Shown one piece after another: positions 51,411-60,541 of a stretch of 64,000 bases of DNA. Position 1 is the first letter of the stretch; every line of letters begins with the position of its first letter. Origin of the DNA: Paenibacillus sp. JZ16 (lineage in GTDB: Bacteria; Bacillota; Bacilli; Paenibacillales; Paenibacillaceae); NCBI RefSeq assembly GCF_015326965.1, contig NZ_CP017659.1, positions 2,480,001-2,544,000 on the forward strand. The letters run 5' to 3'. The notes under the pieces were generated by a model. The model did no database searches. It was given only the letters and a program-made list of their open reading frames with translations, and was not told the origin of the DNA. Made by a program: the position numbers and the translations under genes.

Positions 51411-52622
51411 TTACTGATCCTCCGTACGAATGCCATAGCGTTTTACGGCACTCGCGTAGAACCATTCGTTTGCCGTATCCAGCGCCGTCTCTTCGTCGAT
51501 CCAGCCAGATAGGAGCCGCTCCCACAGAAACTCGGCAGCCAGCTTCTTCACAAGCAAAATCTTGCCGTAACTCCATTCCATGCATCGGGCATCCGAGACG
51601 ATAATCGAGTTCTTGCTTGCCGGGAGTGCCTCCAGACGGTACTGCATGCTGTCCCGGTAGGTGCTCGCCCGGAAGTTGAACCACCACATGCCGCCGACAT
51701 GAACGTTCGGGAAATTCCAGGCCGCCTGCACGGCATCGAGATTGTTCAGCTCCGATGCAAGCACAAGCTCAAATTCACATCGGTACGACTCAAACAAAGC
51801 CGTCAGCTTAAGAATCCGCTCTGTATCATTGGCAGGGAACGCCGTGCCGCACCATGATCTCTCTACTCCGAGAGACAGTTGAACGAGCAGGCCGTTCCGA
51901 TCCGCAGCACCACATATGACGTGCAACAGCTCCATCAGAATGTCGTCTCGCCCGCTTGCCGGCCCAATCTCCTTACGGATGTGCGAACTCGACTCATACC
52001 GCGGCAGCGTTGTCATGATGCCCGGGAGGCCGGCTTCGCGAAATCCGTCAAGCAGCAGGTCAATCTCGTCTCCCACATCAAGTAAAGTCCTGGCAGGATC
52101 ATTAGATTGCACGATGCGGTCAACCCATGGACCCAGCACTCCGTCAATCCGGGGGATCAGTACAGCATCATCCCGCATGCCTTGAAACGTTGCATGCTCC
52201 GGATGATTCACGACAAACCGGCGGATATTCATCCGGTCAGCCGTTTGCTGTGCCCAGCCCTCTTCGGTCGATGCGTGCCGTACGCGAGCCATGGCTTCCC
52301 GCACCGAATGTTCATCCTTGATGGTGACTCCGTATAACTCACGCATAATGGAGGTAAATACCCAGTTCATCAGCGTGCTTCTCGTTGATCGATAGGCTTT
52401 TAGAAAAGCGGCAATTCGCTCCTCCTCCGGTAATTTATCCGCTTCATCCGGGTATCCTCCAGCTTGGAGCTCTCGGTAAAACCAGAAGTAATGGGCGATT
52501 TCCCAAAAATCCCTTGCACCGAGCCGGTCACCGATAAGGTGAGTATGGGTATCGAAGACCGGCAGCCCCATGATTCGCTCGAAGAATACGGCTTGTTTGC
52601 CGCTCATATCATGCAAGCTCAT
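51411..52622 (-). CDS. Uronate-isomerase-like amidohydrolase
   Basis: A 403-residue TIM-barrel protein related to UxaC/glucuronate isomerase. VFDTHTHLIGD gives the HxH metal site at about 22-32; a HIRK and a VHVGGMWWFN region follow, and the late SDARCMEWSYGKILLVKK resembles the (T/S)DSR motif of UxaC. At 403 residues it is shorter than typical UxaC (about 470), so isomerase or hydrolase activity on a uronate-like substrate is inferred. ATG has AGAGGGAGATG upstream; 29 bp after the binding-protein stop, one operon. Confidence 0.8.
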   Translation of the reverse strand: MSLHDMSGKQAVFFERIMGLPVFDTHTHLIGDRLGARDFWEIAHYFWFYRELQAGGYPDEADKLPEEERIAAFLKAYRSTRSTLMNWVFTSIMRELYGVTIKDEHSVREAMARVRHASTEEGWAQQTADRMNIRRFVVNHPEHATFQGMRDDAVLIPRIDGVLGPWVDRIVQSNDPARTLLDVGDEIDLLLDGFREAGLPGIMTTLPRYESSSHIRKEIGPASGRDDILMELLHVICGAADRNGLLVQLSLGVERSWCGTAFPANDTERILKLTALFESYRCEFELVLASELNNLDAVQAAWNFPNVHVGGMWWFNFRASTYRDSMQYRLEALPASKNSIIVSDARCMEWSYGKILLVKKLAAEFLWERLLSGWIDEETALDTANEWFYASAVKRYGIRTEDQ

Positions 52623-52651
52623 ATGAACATCTCCCTCTCTTCATGAATCGG

Positions 52652-54223
52652 TTATTTCCGGTTTTCCGAGACGACAATGCCCTTCCCTTCGTTGTAACGG
52701 TCCGTGGCTTCCTTAATGATCTCAAGGCCGCCCTTCTTCTTGTATTCCTCAATCACTTTCGGCCAATCCGAGATCGGCTCTCTGCCATAAATCATCTTGA
52801 TCATATGATCAAGAACGAGCTTAGGCCCCACGTCATCGCCTTGCGGCGCGGTATCCGGATATTTGGAATAAGCGTCCAATGCCGGGGAGAAGCGGATCGA
52901 CCCCAGACCTTCCTTGAAGACCACCGTATCCATGAACTTGATCATATCCTGTCCGTCCTCGGTAAGCTCTTCCTTTGCCTTGTTGTATACCATATCGTGG
53001 ACGAACCAGAACATGCTGCGGAAGCCGTCTTCATCCATCGCTTCCGGCGTGGATGGAGGCGTAAACTTGACCGCGCCGTTCTCCCGGGTGAACGTTTCGC
53101 CTTCAATGCCGAACGAGAAATATGTCTCTGCCTCCGGCGTCAGCATCCAGTCAAAAAACTTGATAATGCCGACGGCCTTCTCTTCTGAGACCTTGCTGTT
53201 AATATAGTAGGATGTATTGATGCTTGAATACAGCAGATGGCCTCCTGTGTTCTCCGGACCGCGCGGCGAAGCAATGATATCGACCTTGGCATCCGGCACG
53301 GCATTTTTCAACTTACCGCGGAATCCCGAGAGAAGCTGGGCATTGGCTGACCACATGCCGGATTTACCGCTCTCAATGTTTTTGCCATAATCACTCGAGG
53401 TCAGGGTCGCAAAATCCTTAGGAATCAGACCTTCATCGTACATGGTCTTATAGGTCTCGAGCGCCTTCGTCATATTGTCCACGTCGAAGAACTTGGGAAC
53501 GACCTCCCCGTTCTGGTGTTCGTACTGTGATGGCAGCACGTCGAACGCTCCCAGAATCGTGTCCGCATATTTAAAGTTCTCCCGCATTTGATACGGGAAC
53601 TCCACGCCTTCCTTTTTCATCGCACGCATCACGTCCAGAAATTCATCCACTGTCTTTGGAGCAGGGAGCCCTGTCTTCTCCAGCAGATCGGTCCGGATAT
53701 ACAGCCCTCTCCGGGACGGGTTGGACAGCCATGCCGGTATTCCGTAAATTTTGCCGTCATAGCTTGTCTCCTGCCAGGCTTCCTTCGGCACACTCTTCAT
53801 CAAGTTCGGAGCATGCTCCTTCAGCAAATCGTCAAGCGGCATAAATACGCCTGCTTCTACGGAACCGGACATTCCCTTGCTTGTAGCCCCTCCCACGTTC
53901 TGAACGACGTCAGGAATATCATTGGAGGCAAACATTAAAGTCATTTTGCTGTCGAAGTCCTTCAGCGGAAGCATCGTCAGTTCAATATCCGTATTGGTCA
54001 GCTTCTCAAGCTCCTTCACCCATCTCTCTTCATTTACATCCTTCGAACGCTCGGCATGTTTGTTTCCGCTGGTTGCCATGGACATCGTGAAAGACAGCTT
54101 GCCATCAGCGGCAGCGCTTGATGAGCCGGAGGTTCCTCCATCCGCTTCCTTGGCACCATTACAGCCAACCGCTGTTACGGCGATTAGCGCACTCATCAAA
54201 ACCAAACTCCATATTCTTCTCAT
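52652..54223 (-). CDS. Orphan Lpl-type sugar-binding lipoprotein
   Basis: A 523-residue solute-binding lipoprotein with lipobox (TAVGCNG), acidic/Ser linker and a family-1 binding fold (GIPAWLSNPSRRGLYIRTD). There are no adjacent permease genes; the Lpl permeases at 45899-47762 or others must serve it if it is a transporter part. ATG start with GGAAGGAAG upstream. A strong cre-like palindrome precedes the gene. Its operon partner is the uronate-isomerase-like enzyme. Confidence 0.9.
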   Translation of the reverse strand: MRRIWSLVLMSALIAVTAVGCNGAKEADGGTSGSSSAAADGKLSFTMSMATSGNKHAERSKDVNEERWVKELEKLTNTDIELTMLPLKDFDSKMTLMFASNDIPDVVQNVGGATSKGMSGSVEAGVFMPLDDLLKEHAPNLMKSVPKEAWQETSYDGKIYGIPAWLSNPSRRGLYIRTDLLEKTGLPAPKTVDEFLDVMRAMKKEGVEFPYQMRENFKYADTILGAFDVLPSQYEHQNGEVVPKFFDVDNMTKALETYKTMYDEGLIPKDFATLTSSDYGKNIESGKSGMWSANAQLLSGFRGKLKNAVPDAKVDIIASPRGPENTGGHLLYSSINTSYYINSKVSEEKAVGIIKFFDWMLTPEAETYFSFGIEGETFTRENGAVKFTPPSTPEAMDEDGFRSMFWFVHDMVYNKAKEELTEDGQDMIKFMDTVVFKEGLGSIRFSPALDAYSKYPDTAPQGDDVGPKLVLDHMIKMIYGREPISDWPKVIEEYKKKGGLEIIKEATDRYNEGKGIVVSENRK

Positions 54224-54259
54224 CCATATCGCTTCCTTCCATAATTCTCACCTGAAAAT

Positions 54260-54273
54260 CTAAAGCGCTTTCA
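54260..54273 (-). promoter_or_regulatory. cre-like catabolite control site
   Basis: On the minus strand TGAAAGCGCTTTAG, close to the CcpA consensus TGWAANCGNTNWCA and symmetric around CG. It lies 37-50 bp upstream of the binding-lipoprotein start. A LacI-family operator (for 48481-49524) is the alternative reading. Confidence 0.55.
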
Positions 54274-54464
54274 TAATAACATCCAATTCCCTTGCATTAA
54301 CATGTACTTTCTTCTGATCGCATGTGTTTTCCTATGCTGGCCGTTCAAGGAGACATTGTGCTTATAGCCGGTATCATAGCTCACTCATGACCACACTTGG
54401 TCATTTCGACTCCTCATTATAACGGATGAAAGAGTTCCTTAACCATTCGAATTATATTTAATTT

Positions 54465-54512
54465 ACTAATTTAATAAAATTAGTTTACTTTGTTCATGGT
54501 TCGTTATATACT
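54465..54512 (+). promoter_or_regulatory. SDR promoter with overlapping palindromic operator
   Basis: ACTAATTT, AATA, AAATTAGT is a perfect 8+8 palindrome (54465-54484). It touches a candidate -35 TTTACT (54484-54489), 17-bp spacer, TATACT -10 (54507-54512). Geometry suits repression by a MarR- or HxlR-type dimer, whose gene is not nearby. Confidence 0.6.
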
Positions 54513-54547
54513 CTCCTTGCAAGTGAGAATAGAGGGGGAATAAGACT

Positions 54548-55360
54548 ATGAAGACCATTTTAATTACAGGCACTTCCTCAGGAATTGGAAGAGGAACCGC
54601 ACAGTATTTTTGGGAGCGAGGATGGAACGTTATCGCAACCATGCGTTCGCCGGAGAAGGAGATGGAATTCATTCAGCGAGAGCGTATGCTGGTCACAAGA
54701 CTCGATGTTGTACGGAAGGAAACGATCGAAACATCCATCGCTGAAGGGATTCGGCAATTCGGTAAAATCGATGTGCTGCTGAACAATGCAGGCTACGCAG
54801 CCATTGGCGCATTTGAAGCCGCAACGGATGAACAGGTAAGAAAACAGTTTGATGTCAACGTATTTGGTGTCCTCCAGACAACCCAGTCTATACTCCCCCA
54901 TTTCAGAATGAACGGCGAGGGAACTATCATCAATGTATCATCCGTTGGCGGCAGAGTTGCCTTTCCTCTTCTGTCTTTGTATCATGCGAGCAAGTGGGCC
55001 ATCGAAGGGTTCTCGGAGTCCTTGTTCTATGAGCTGGCTGCACAGAATATTAAGGTGAAAGTTGTAGAGCCCGGAAACGTTGCAACAGACTTTACCGGAC
55101 GTTCATTGGATCTGCTGTCACACCCTTCGCTGAATGCTTATGCAGCCTATTCAGAAACGGTGCTGCAAAAACAAATGGCCAGCTTTGAAACCAACGTCTC
55201 CACACCGGAGTTAATTGCGGAAACCATTTACGAAGCGGCTACAGATACATCCTCCCGTTTCCGCTATTTATCCGGAGCGGATGCTCATTTCTTGTTGGAT
55301 TTGCGAAGCAAAGCCTCGGAGGAGGAGTTTATGGCGGGGATCACGCAGCAGTTCAGCTGA
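54548..55360 (+). CDS. Short-chain dehydrogenase/reductase
   Basis: A 270-residue classical SDR. TGTSSGIG at about 8-15, NNAGYA about 80, catalytic Ser in INVSSVGG, YxxxK in LYHASKWAIEG. NADP specificity is suggested by the Arg after the second strand (ATMRSPEK). ATG with AGAGGGGG upstream. Monocistronic; a shared terminator separates it from the convergent MFS gene. Substrate is unknown. Confidence 0.92.
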   Translation: MKTILITGTSSGIGRGTAQYFWERGWNVIATMRSPEKEMEFIQRERMLVTRLDVVRKETIETSIAEGIRQFGKIDVLLNNAGYAAIGAFEAATDEQVRKQFDVNVFGVLQTTQSILPHFRMNGEGTIINVSSVGGRVAFPLLSLYHASKWAIEGFSESLFYELAAQNIKVKVVEPGNVATDFTGRSLDLLSHPSLNAYAAYSETVLQKQMASFETNVSTPELIAETIYEAATDTSSRFRYLSGADAHFLLDLRSKASEEEFMAGITQQFS

Positions 55361-55366
55361 AAATTA

Positions 55367-55405
55367 GAAACCACCAGCTCCCTTTTATTCGGAGCTGGTG
55401 GTTTC
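55367..55405. terminator. Bidirectional terminator between SDR and MFS genes
   Basis: AAACCACCAGCTCC, short loop, GGAGCTGGTGGTTT: perfect 14-bp stem with short A and T runs at the ends. Serves convergent genes. Confidence 0.85.
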
Positions 55406-55415
55406 AGGTAATGCA

Positions 55416-56579
55416 TCATTGATCGGAAGACAGAGGCTGTGCTTTCCCCCTACCTCGCACGGCTGGCAGTAAGGACAGCAAACCGAGAACAGCCAAGAAC
55501 GCCCCAACCCATAGAGGCGACGCCAAGCCAAAACCAGCATCCATCGCCATCCCTCCGATGGAGGATCCAACGACAACGCCAAGGCTGATCACGGACCCAT
55601 GCACCGTCGTAACAAGCGACCCCGTATCGGCAACCCGGGTGACCCGGGTCGCCATGGCCGGGTTCATGGGCACACCTGCTAAACCTACGATCACAACCGC
55701 AATCATAGCGATCACCTGGCTGTGCACAAACAGTCCGAATACCACTAAAGCCGCCGCTAGAGCGACCAACCCAATGGTGAGGATCTGCATCATATAATGA
55801 TCCGCCAGTCTGCCGGTGACCATGTTGCCAAGCACCGTCGCCACACCGTAAACGCCAAGCAGGATCGGTACCGCCTGAACGCCAAAGCCGGTAAGATCGG
55901 TTAAGATCGGCGAGAAATAACTGAATGCGGCAAAGGTAGCTCCGATAATCAGCATGCTTGTGGCATATGCAGCCCATAGATGGCGATTCTTGAAGGCAAC
56001 AAACTCTCCACGAATGCCGGCCGATTCCGTTCTGGGCAAGGATGGGATCGTAAACAGCCCCACCAGGCCCGATGCCAATACCAGAACCACAACAGCCCAG
56101 AAGCTGGCACGCCAGCCTAATAGCTGCTCGATCCACATCGCCAGCGGAAGTCCGATCGCCGTTGCAACCATTAAACCGCCGAGGACGATCGACGCCGCCC
56201 TTCCACGCGATTCCGGGCCGACGAGGGAAAAGCTAATCGCAAGCGAGACGCCAAACGCCGCTGCAGAGGAGATACCCGTGATCACTCTGGCAGCCATCAT
56301 CACTTCATATGTGGCCGCGACAGCACCCAGCGTCTGACCGACAAGAAAAATGGCAGCCAATATCAAAAAGGCCTGTTTGCGCGGCACCTTCAATAGCCCT
56401 ACCGTCAGCAGCGGTCCTCCTATAATCATGCCGGCGGCATAAGCGGTAATGAGATAACCGATGGCTGCAACCGAAACGCCGAATTCTTCCGAAAGCGAAG
56501 GCATAATGCCTGCTACCATAAACTCAGAGGTTGTCATCGAGAAAATCATAAGTCCTAATATATAAATGGATAAAGGCAA
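55416..56579 (-). CDS. MFS drug efflux transporter (Cmx/CmlA-like DHA1)
   Basis: A 387-residue exporter with twelve transmembrane segments. The start MTTSEFMVAGIMPSLSEEFG and the inner GISSAAAFGVSLAISF motif C region are typical of chloramphenicol-type and related DHA1 exporters. TTG 56579 is chosen because AGGAG stands 9 nt upstream and the protein then begins just before helix 1; the longer frame adds 35 unlikely residues. Upstream DNA contains an ACCGGT palindrome, typical of TetR-type operators. Confidence 0.9.
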   Translation of the reverse strand: MPLSIYILGLMIFSMTTSEFMVAGIMPSLSEEFGVSVAAIGYLITAYAAGMIIGGPLLTVGLLKVPRKQAFLILAAIFLVGQTLGAVAATYEVMMAARVITGISSAAAFGVSLAISFSLVGPESRGRAASIVLGGLMVATAIGLPLAMWIEQLLGWRASFWAVVVLVLASGLVGLFTIPSLPRTESAGIRGEFVAFKNRHLWAAYATSMLIIGATFAAFSYFSPILTDLTGFGVQAVPILLGVYGVATVLGNMVTGRLADHYMMQILTIGLVALAAALVVFGLFVHSQVIAMIAVVIVGLAGVPMNPAMATRVTRVADTGSLVTTVHGSVISLGVVVGSSIGGMAMDAGFGLASPLWVGAFLAVLGLLSLLPAVRGRGKAQPLSSDQ

Positions 56580-57022
56580 AGGAAACCACTCCTGTCTTTT
56601 ATTATTCCACACTTCTGTAATTATCGGTACAAAAATAGGATCCGTGAGTCCCGTAAGCTCGAATAAGACGCACTTCGCATACACCTAACTATTTTACCGG
56701 TTAGTACAAAACCATCCAAAAAAAATATGCCACCTCGCCCACTCTACATTTCGGCATGAAAGAACATGCCATTCCGCTGCAAGGACGTATTCCACCGTAA
56801 TCTTCGCACCATGATCGGCTCCTCTCTCCTATAGTTTCCAGCTCATTATATATATTTTGTAACGATCGGTCAATAAGTATGCTTTTAAAATCCATCGGTT
56901 ACGGGCGGCCGCATACCCCACCTCTACATTAGAAGTAGACGTGGGGTATCCACCCTCCGCACCAGCGTTACGTTACCGTTATGGCTTGGCCTCTGGTGAA
57001 CGCAACCGTCTCATACCATGAA
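56580..57022. other. 443-bp intergenic region upstream of the MFS gene and downstream of leuA
   Basis: Contains the MFS promoter region with CTAAC and GTTAG around ACCGGT (near 56686-56705), and a strong hairpin (56914-56948). Small frames on the minus strand show no conserved protein; one 22-codon frame near 56757-56820 has a good Shine-Dalgarno but is very short. Confidence 0.5.
56914..56948. terminator. Strong hairpin downstream of leuA
   Basis: TACCCCAC-C-TCTAC and GTAGA-C-GTGGGGTA pair with one mismatch around a 7-nt loop. No T-tract; may terminate leuA transcripts or stabilise their 3' ends. Confidence 0.5.
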
Positions 57023-58585
57023 TTATCGTGCATCCACCGGCGCTTGCAGCTGCACATCCTGGCCGGCATCAAGCAATACCGCGTTAATCCCGTTAAGAAA
57101 AGCCAACGCGCTTGCCTTAATGATATCCGTATCCATCGCGCGCCCGGTATAGGTTTTGCCTTGGTATTCGATTCGAATGTTTACCCGGCCGATGGCTTCT
57201 TTTCCCCTGGACAGACTGTTGATTTTGTAATCCTTCAACTGTACGTCCAAACCGACCAACGCTTTCATGGCGCTGTACAGCGCATCGATCGGGCCATCCC
57301 CCACCATGCTGTCCCTGAACGTCTCGCTGCCTTTTCTCAGCTTCACCGTTGCCGTCGGATACAGATCATTGGTCACGACCTGGAACGAATCCAGCTCATA
57401 CAGATGACTGCTGACTTCTTCATGGGTACGGTGTTGGGTCACCAGATAAAAAACGTCATGGTCATATACTTCCTTCTTGGCATCGGCCAACTGCAGGAAT
57501 TTCGCGAACAGCGCTTCAAAATCTTCGCCTTCGCCTGTCTCGAAGCCAAGCTTCTCCACCGCATTCTTGAACGCATGCCTTCCGGACCGCGCCGTCAGGA
57601 TCAGCTCCATGCTGTCGGCGCCGACTTCCTCCGGCGACATAATCTCATAAACCTGTTTATCCTTCAGCAGGCCGTCCTGGTGAATGCCGGATGAGTGCGC
57701 GAATGCATTCTCACCCGTAATCGCCTTGTTCACCTGCACATCCAGGCCCGTCAAATGCGTCAGCAGCCGGGAGGTTCTAATCAGCTCCTTGAGCCGGATG
57801 TTGGTGGAGGCCTTAAAGTGATTCTCCCGGACCTTCAGTCCCATGACCACTTCTTCCAGCGATGTATTGCCTGCGCGCTCCCCTAAACCATTGATCGTGC
57901 ATTCTACTTTCTGGGCACCATTTCTCACTGCGCTGAGCGTGTTCGCCGTAGCTAGCCCGAGATCGTTATGACAGTGAACGCTGAGAATAACCTGGTCGTT
58001 CAGATTCTTCAGTCGTTCATTGATTTTGCGAATCAATTCGCCGAACTCATCCGGAACGGCATAACCGACCGTATCCGGCACGTTTATCATCGTTGCTCCG
58101 GCCTTCACGACGGCTTCGATCGTTGTCCACAGATATTCAAAATCGGACCTGGATGCATCCTCCGTCGAATACTGGACATGAGGCAGCAGTGTTTTGGCAT
58201 ATTTCACCGCATCAACGCCCATCTGGAGCACCGCATCCTTGGAGCGATTGAATTTCTTCTCCACATGAATGTTCGAGGTGCCAAGCACGATATGAATCAG
58301 CGGATTTTGCGCAAGCTTAATGCTCTCATATACGGCATCGATATCGCCCTTCACCGCGCGTGCAAGCGCAGTAATGGAGACGCTATCGCCTACGGTTCGG
58401 GCGATTTCCTGAACCGCTTGAAAATCCCCTGCCGAAGACGCGGGAAAACCAGCCTCGATAATATCGACGTTCAGCCGCTTTAGCTGCTGCGCAAACTCGA
58501 TTTTCTGCTGTACGTTCAGTTTGGCGCCCGGAACCTGCTCTCCGTCGCGCAAGGTTGTGTCCAATACGATAATATTGCGTTCCAT
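57023..58585 (-). CDS. leuA: 2-isopropylmalate synthase
   Basis: The first committed enzyme of leucine synthesis: condenses acetyl-CoA with 2-oxoisovalerate. 520 residues, the usual length. Catalytic TIM barrel begins with LDTTLRDGEQVPG (residues 8-20), metal-ligand HCHNDLG about 200-206, and a regulatory leucine-binding domain from about 390. ATG 58585 follows GAGGAGGAATATC; a longer in-frame start adds 14 residues. Preceded by a T-box leader with a Leu specifier. No other leu or ilv gene lies in the window, so it stands alone. Confidence 0.95.
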   Translation of the reverse strand: MERNIIVLDTTLRDGEQVPGAKLNVQQKIEFAQQLKRLNVDIIEAGFPASSAGDFQAVQEIARTVGDSVSITALARAVKGDIDAVYESIKLAQNPLIHIVLGTSNIHVEKKFNRSKDAVLQMGVDAVKYAKTLLPHVQYSTEDASRSDFEYLWTTIEAVVKAGATMINVPDTVGYAVPDEFGELIRKINERLKNLNDQVILSVHCHNDLGLATANTLSAVRNGAQKVECTINGLGERAGNTSLEEVVMGLKVRENHFKASTNIRLKELIRTSRLLTHLTGLDVQVNKAITGENAFAHSSGIHQDGLLKDKQVYEIMSPEEVGADSMELILTARSGRHAFKNAVEKLGFETGEGEDFEALFAKFLQLADAKKEVYDHDVFYLVTQHRTHEEVSSHLYELDSFQVVTNDLYPTATVKLRKGSETFRDSMVGDGPIDALYSAMKALVGLDVQLKDYKINSLSRGKEAIGRVNIRIEYQGKTYTGRAMDTDIIKASALAFLNGINAVLLDAGQDVQLQAPVDAR

Positions 58586-58663
58586 TTGATATTCCTCCTC
58601 GATCATCGATCGTTCATTTTCATTCATTTATATCAAGCGGGGTTGGTTAAACCCGGAATTTAA

Positions 58664-58930
58664 CCAACAAAAAAACCCCGCCTCTACGTATAGAGGCGGG
58701 GTTGAACCCGCGGTACCACTCTAATTCATTTTATGCAAAATGATCTTCTTCGATGGCCATCACCATCTATCCCTATAACGGTGGAACTCCGGCTAACCCT
58801 ACATGATCAGGCAGCTGTTCATAGGCGAGTTCAAAGGGAACGACATTACCGTTTCACACCTTCCAACGGCTCTCTGAAAAGTCATTTCGCTTTTACTATT
58901 TCTAATCAAAACATTTCGATATGAATTTTG
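58664..58930 (-). promoter_or_regulatory. T-box leader of leuA, leucine (CUC) specifier
   Basis: Contains the T-box AGAGTGGTACCGCGG (58708-58722) that pairs with the uncharged tRNA acceptor end, and Stem I with the AGAGAGCC and GGTGTGAAACGG features. The specifier is read as GAA-CTC-G at 58827-58829 (CUC, Leu). The terminator stem is ACCCCGCCTCTA with TAGAGGCGGGGT then T-run (58666-58703). Uncharged tRNA-Leu should favour the antiterminator. A second hairpin, GTTGGTTAAA with TTTAACCAAC, lies at 58642-58668. Confidence 0.88.
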
Positions 58931-58936
58931 ATAATT

Positions 58937-58965
58937 ATCTTAAGGAATGAGAAGCGCTTTGTCAA
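58937..58965 (-). promoter_or_regulatory. leuA promoter
   Basis: TTGACA (58960-58965), 17-bp spacer, TAAGAT (58937-58942) on the minus strand, directly upstream of the T-box leader and 35 bp after the preceding gene's stop. A cre-like AAGCGCTT overlaps the spacer. Confidence 0.75.
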
Positions 58966-58999
58966 CCCTTTATCTTCCAGAAGCGAAAGAGTGCATTTT

Positions 59000-60070
59000 T
59001 TACAGCAATCCGGATTTCTTCACATTCGCCAGAAAATCATGGAATTCCGGAATATTCAGCTGCTGCGCCGCATCGGACAACGCCGTAGCCGGATCGGGAT
59101 GAACTTCTACCATCACGCCGTCAGCTCCTGCAGCGAGAGCCGCTCTGGCACAAGGGGCCAGGATGTCCTTGCGGCCTGTGGAATGGGTCACGTCCACCAG
59201 CACCGGAAGATGCGTTTCTTGTTTCAGAATCGGCACCGCCGAGATGTCCAGGGTGTTTCTCGTCGCCTTCTCGTACGTCCGAATGCCGCGTTCAATCAGC
59301 ATCACTTGCGTATTGCCGCGGGACACGATGTATTCCGCAGCGTGCACAAACTCATCGATCGTAGCCGCAAGTCCGCGTTTCAACAGCACCGGCGTCTGAA
59401 CATCCCCTGCCGCTTTTAACAGCTCAAAGTTCTGCATGTTCCGCGCACCGATCTGAATGACGTCAATGTATTCGCACGCAAGCTCGATATGCGCAGGATC
59501 CACGATTTCGCTGATCGTCTTCAGGCCGAACTCGGACGCCACTTCCTTCAGAATTTTCAGGCCCTCAATGCCCAAGCCCTGAAAATCGTAAGGCGATGTT
59601 CTCGGTTTGAACGCGCCGCCGCGCATGACGGTTATGCCCGCTTCCTTAAGGGCAGCCGCAACCTGGCGTACTTGCTCATAACTCTCAACGGAGCATGGCC
59701 CTGCGATCATTACCGGCGTACCGCCGCCGATCACCGTATTGCCCAGCTGAATCAGCGTGTCTTCCTGCTTCTTCTTCCGGCTCACCAGCAAATGCTTCTT
59801 GTGATCGACTTGCTGCAGCTTCAAGGATGCCTGGAAAATCTGTTTAAATAAATGACGCACCGTTTCATTATCGAAAGGACCTTGGTTATGCTCCACCAGA
59901 GTATCCAGCATTTTTTTCTCGCGTACCGGATCAAAATCAGGAACTCCCTGCTTTTGCTTCTCCTGACCGATCTCCTGGGCGATACGTGCCCGCTCCGACA
60001 ACAGCTCCAGCAGTTGAAGATTAACGGAATCCAGCTCCGATCTTAATTGTTCCAAACGTCCTTGACTCAT
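59000..60070 (-). CDS. aroA: Bifunctional chorismate mutase/3-deoxy-7-phosphoheptulonate synthase
   Basis: First enzyme of the shikimate pathway: joins phosphoenolpyruvate and erythrose 4-phosphate. 356 residues. An AroQ-type chorismate mutase domain (about 1-90) is fused before a KDO8P-type DAHP synthase barrel (about 105-350; [31 protein letters not shown] and VTHSTGRKD motifs). The mutase domain provides feedback by chorismate or prephenate. aroA is the B. subtilis name (aroG in other schemes). ATG 60070 is 10 nt after GGGAGAGA. Preceded by its own T-box leader. Confidence 0.94.
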   Translation of the reverse strand: MSQGRLEQLRSELDSVNLQLLELLSERARIAQEIGQEKQKQGVPDFDPVREKKMLDTLVEHNQGPFDNETVRHLFKQIFQASLKLQQVDHKKHLLVSRKKKQEDTLIQLGNTVIGGGTPVMIAGPCSVESYEQVRQVAAALKEAGITVMRGGAFKPRTSPYDFQGLGIEGLKILKEVASEFGLKTISEIVDPAHIELACEYIDVIQIGARNMQNFELLKAAGDVQTPVLLKRGLAATIDEFVHAAEYIVSRGNTQVMLIERGIRTYEKATRNTLDISAVPILKQETHLPVLVDVTHSTGRKDILAPCARAALAAGADGVMVEVHPDPATALSDAAQQLNIPEFHDFLANVKKSGLL

Positions 60071-60108
60071 CTGAAATCTCTCCCTCACCTTTTATTTCTG
60101 GTTTATAA

Positions 60109-60400
60109 AAACAAAAAGACCCCCGCCCGGAAAGGGACGAGGAGTCGTGGTACCACCCTTATTAGATATGCCGAAAAAAAGCAAACACATCTCACTTGAA
60201 CCTCTTAACGCAAGGGTTACGGGTAAACCTACCCTCTGCACGCAACATGCAGATTATCAGCATACCAGCTCCGGAATGAACTTCAGCGGAGAACCTTCGC
60301 CCGGGCGCTCTCAGTCGGTGGCTGCCCTTTCCTGTCAGGAACGTTCTTTCGCTTACTCTTTCCATCATCGCTTGTTATAACATATCGTGTTGGTTAATTA
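60109..60400 (-). promoter_or_regulatory. T-box leader of the DAHP synthase gene, probable Phe (UUC) specifier
   Basis: T-box AAGGGTGGTACCACG at 60146-60160. Stem I includes a GAGTAAGCGAAAG start and a CTCCG/CGGAG helix enclosing TGAAG-TTC-A, read as specifier UUC for Phe (60278-60280). A GC-rich terminator then T-run lies at 60109-60146. Regulation of the aromatic pathway by uncharged tRNA-Phe is expected. The specifier reading is less certain than that of the leuA leader. Confidence 0.78.
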
Positions 60401-60406
60401 AGAAGC

Positions 60407-60436
60407 ATTGTATTACACCCCGAATTGAAATTGCAA
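60407..60436 (-). promoter_or_regulatory. DAHP synthase promoter
   Basis: TTGCAA (60431-60436), 18-bp spacer, TACAAT (60407-60412) on the minus strand, just upstream of the T-box leader. Confidence 0.6.
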
Positions 60437-60541
60437 GAGTTTTATTTAAAGCTTGGGTGCTTTGATGCAGTGAAGAAACATTAATTTCTGCTTTTTGCAG
60501 GTGTTCACAATCTCCATAACACACATAGATCTTTCCCTTAC

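Larger units (their letters stand above)
54224..54547. promoter_or_regulatory. Divergent promoter region of binding lipoprotein and SDR genes
   Basis: 324 bp, AT-rich. Contains the cre-like site (54260-54273) on the lipoprotein side, and an operator palindrome plus promoter (54465-54512) on the SDR side. No gene. Confidence 0.65.

Noticed and set aside
56701..56895. 64-codon minus-strand frame upstream of the MFS gene
   Set aside because: No family, crosses the probable MFS promoter; no good start signal.
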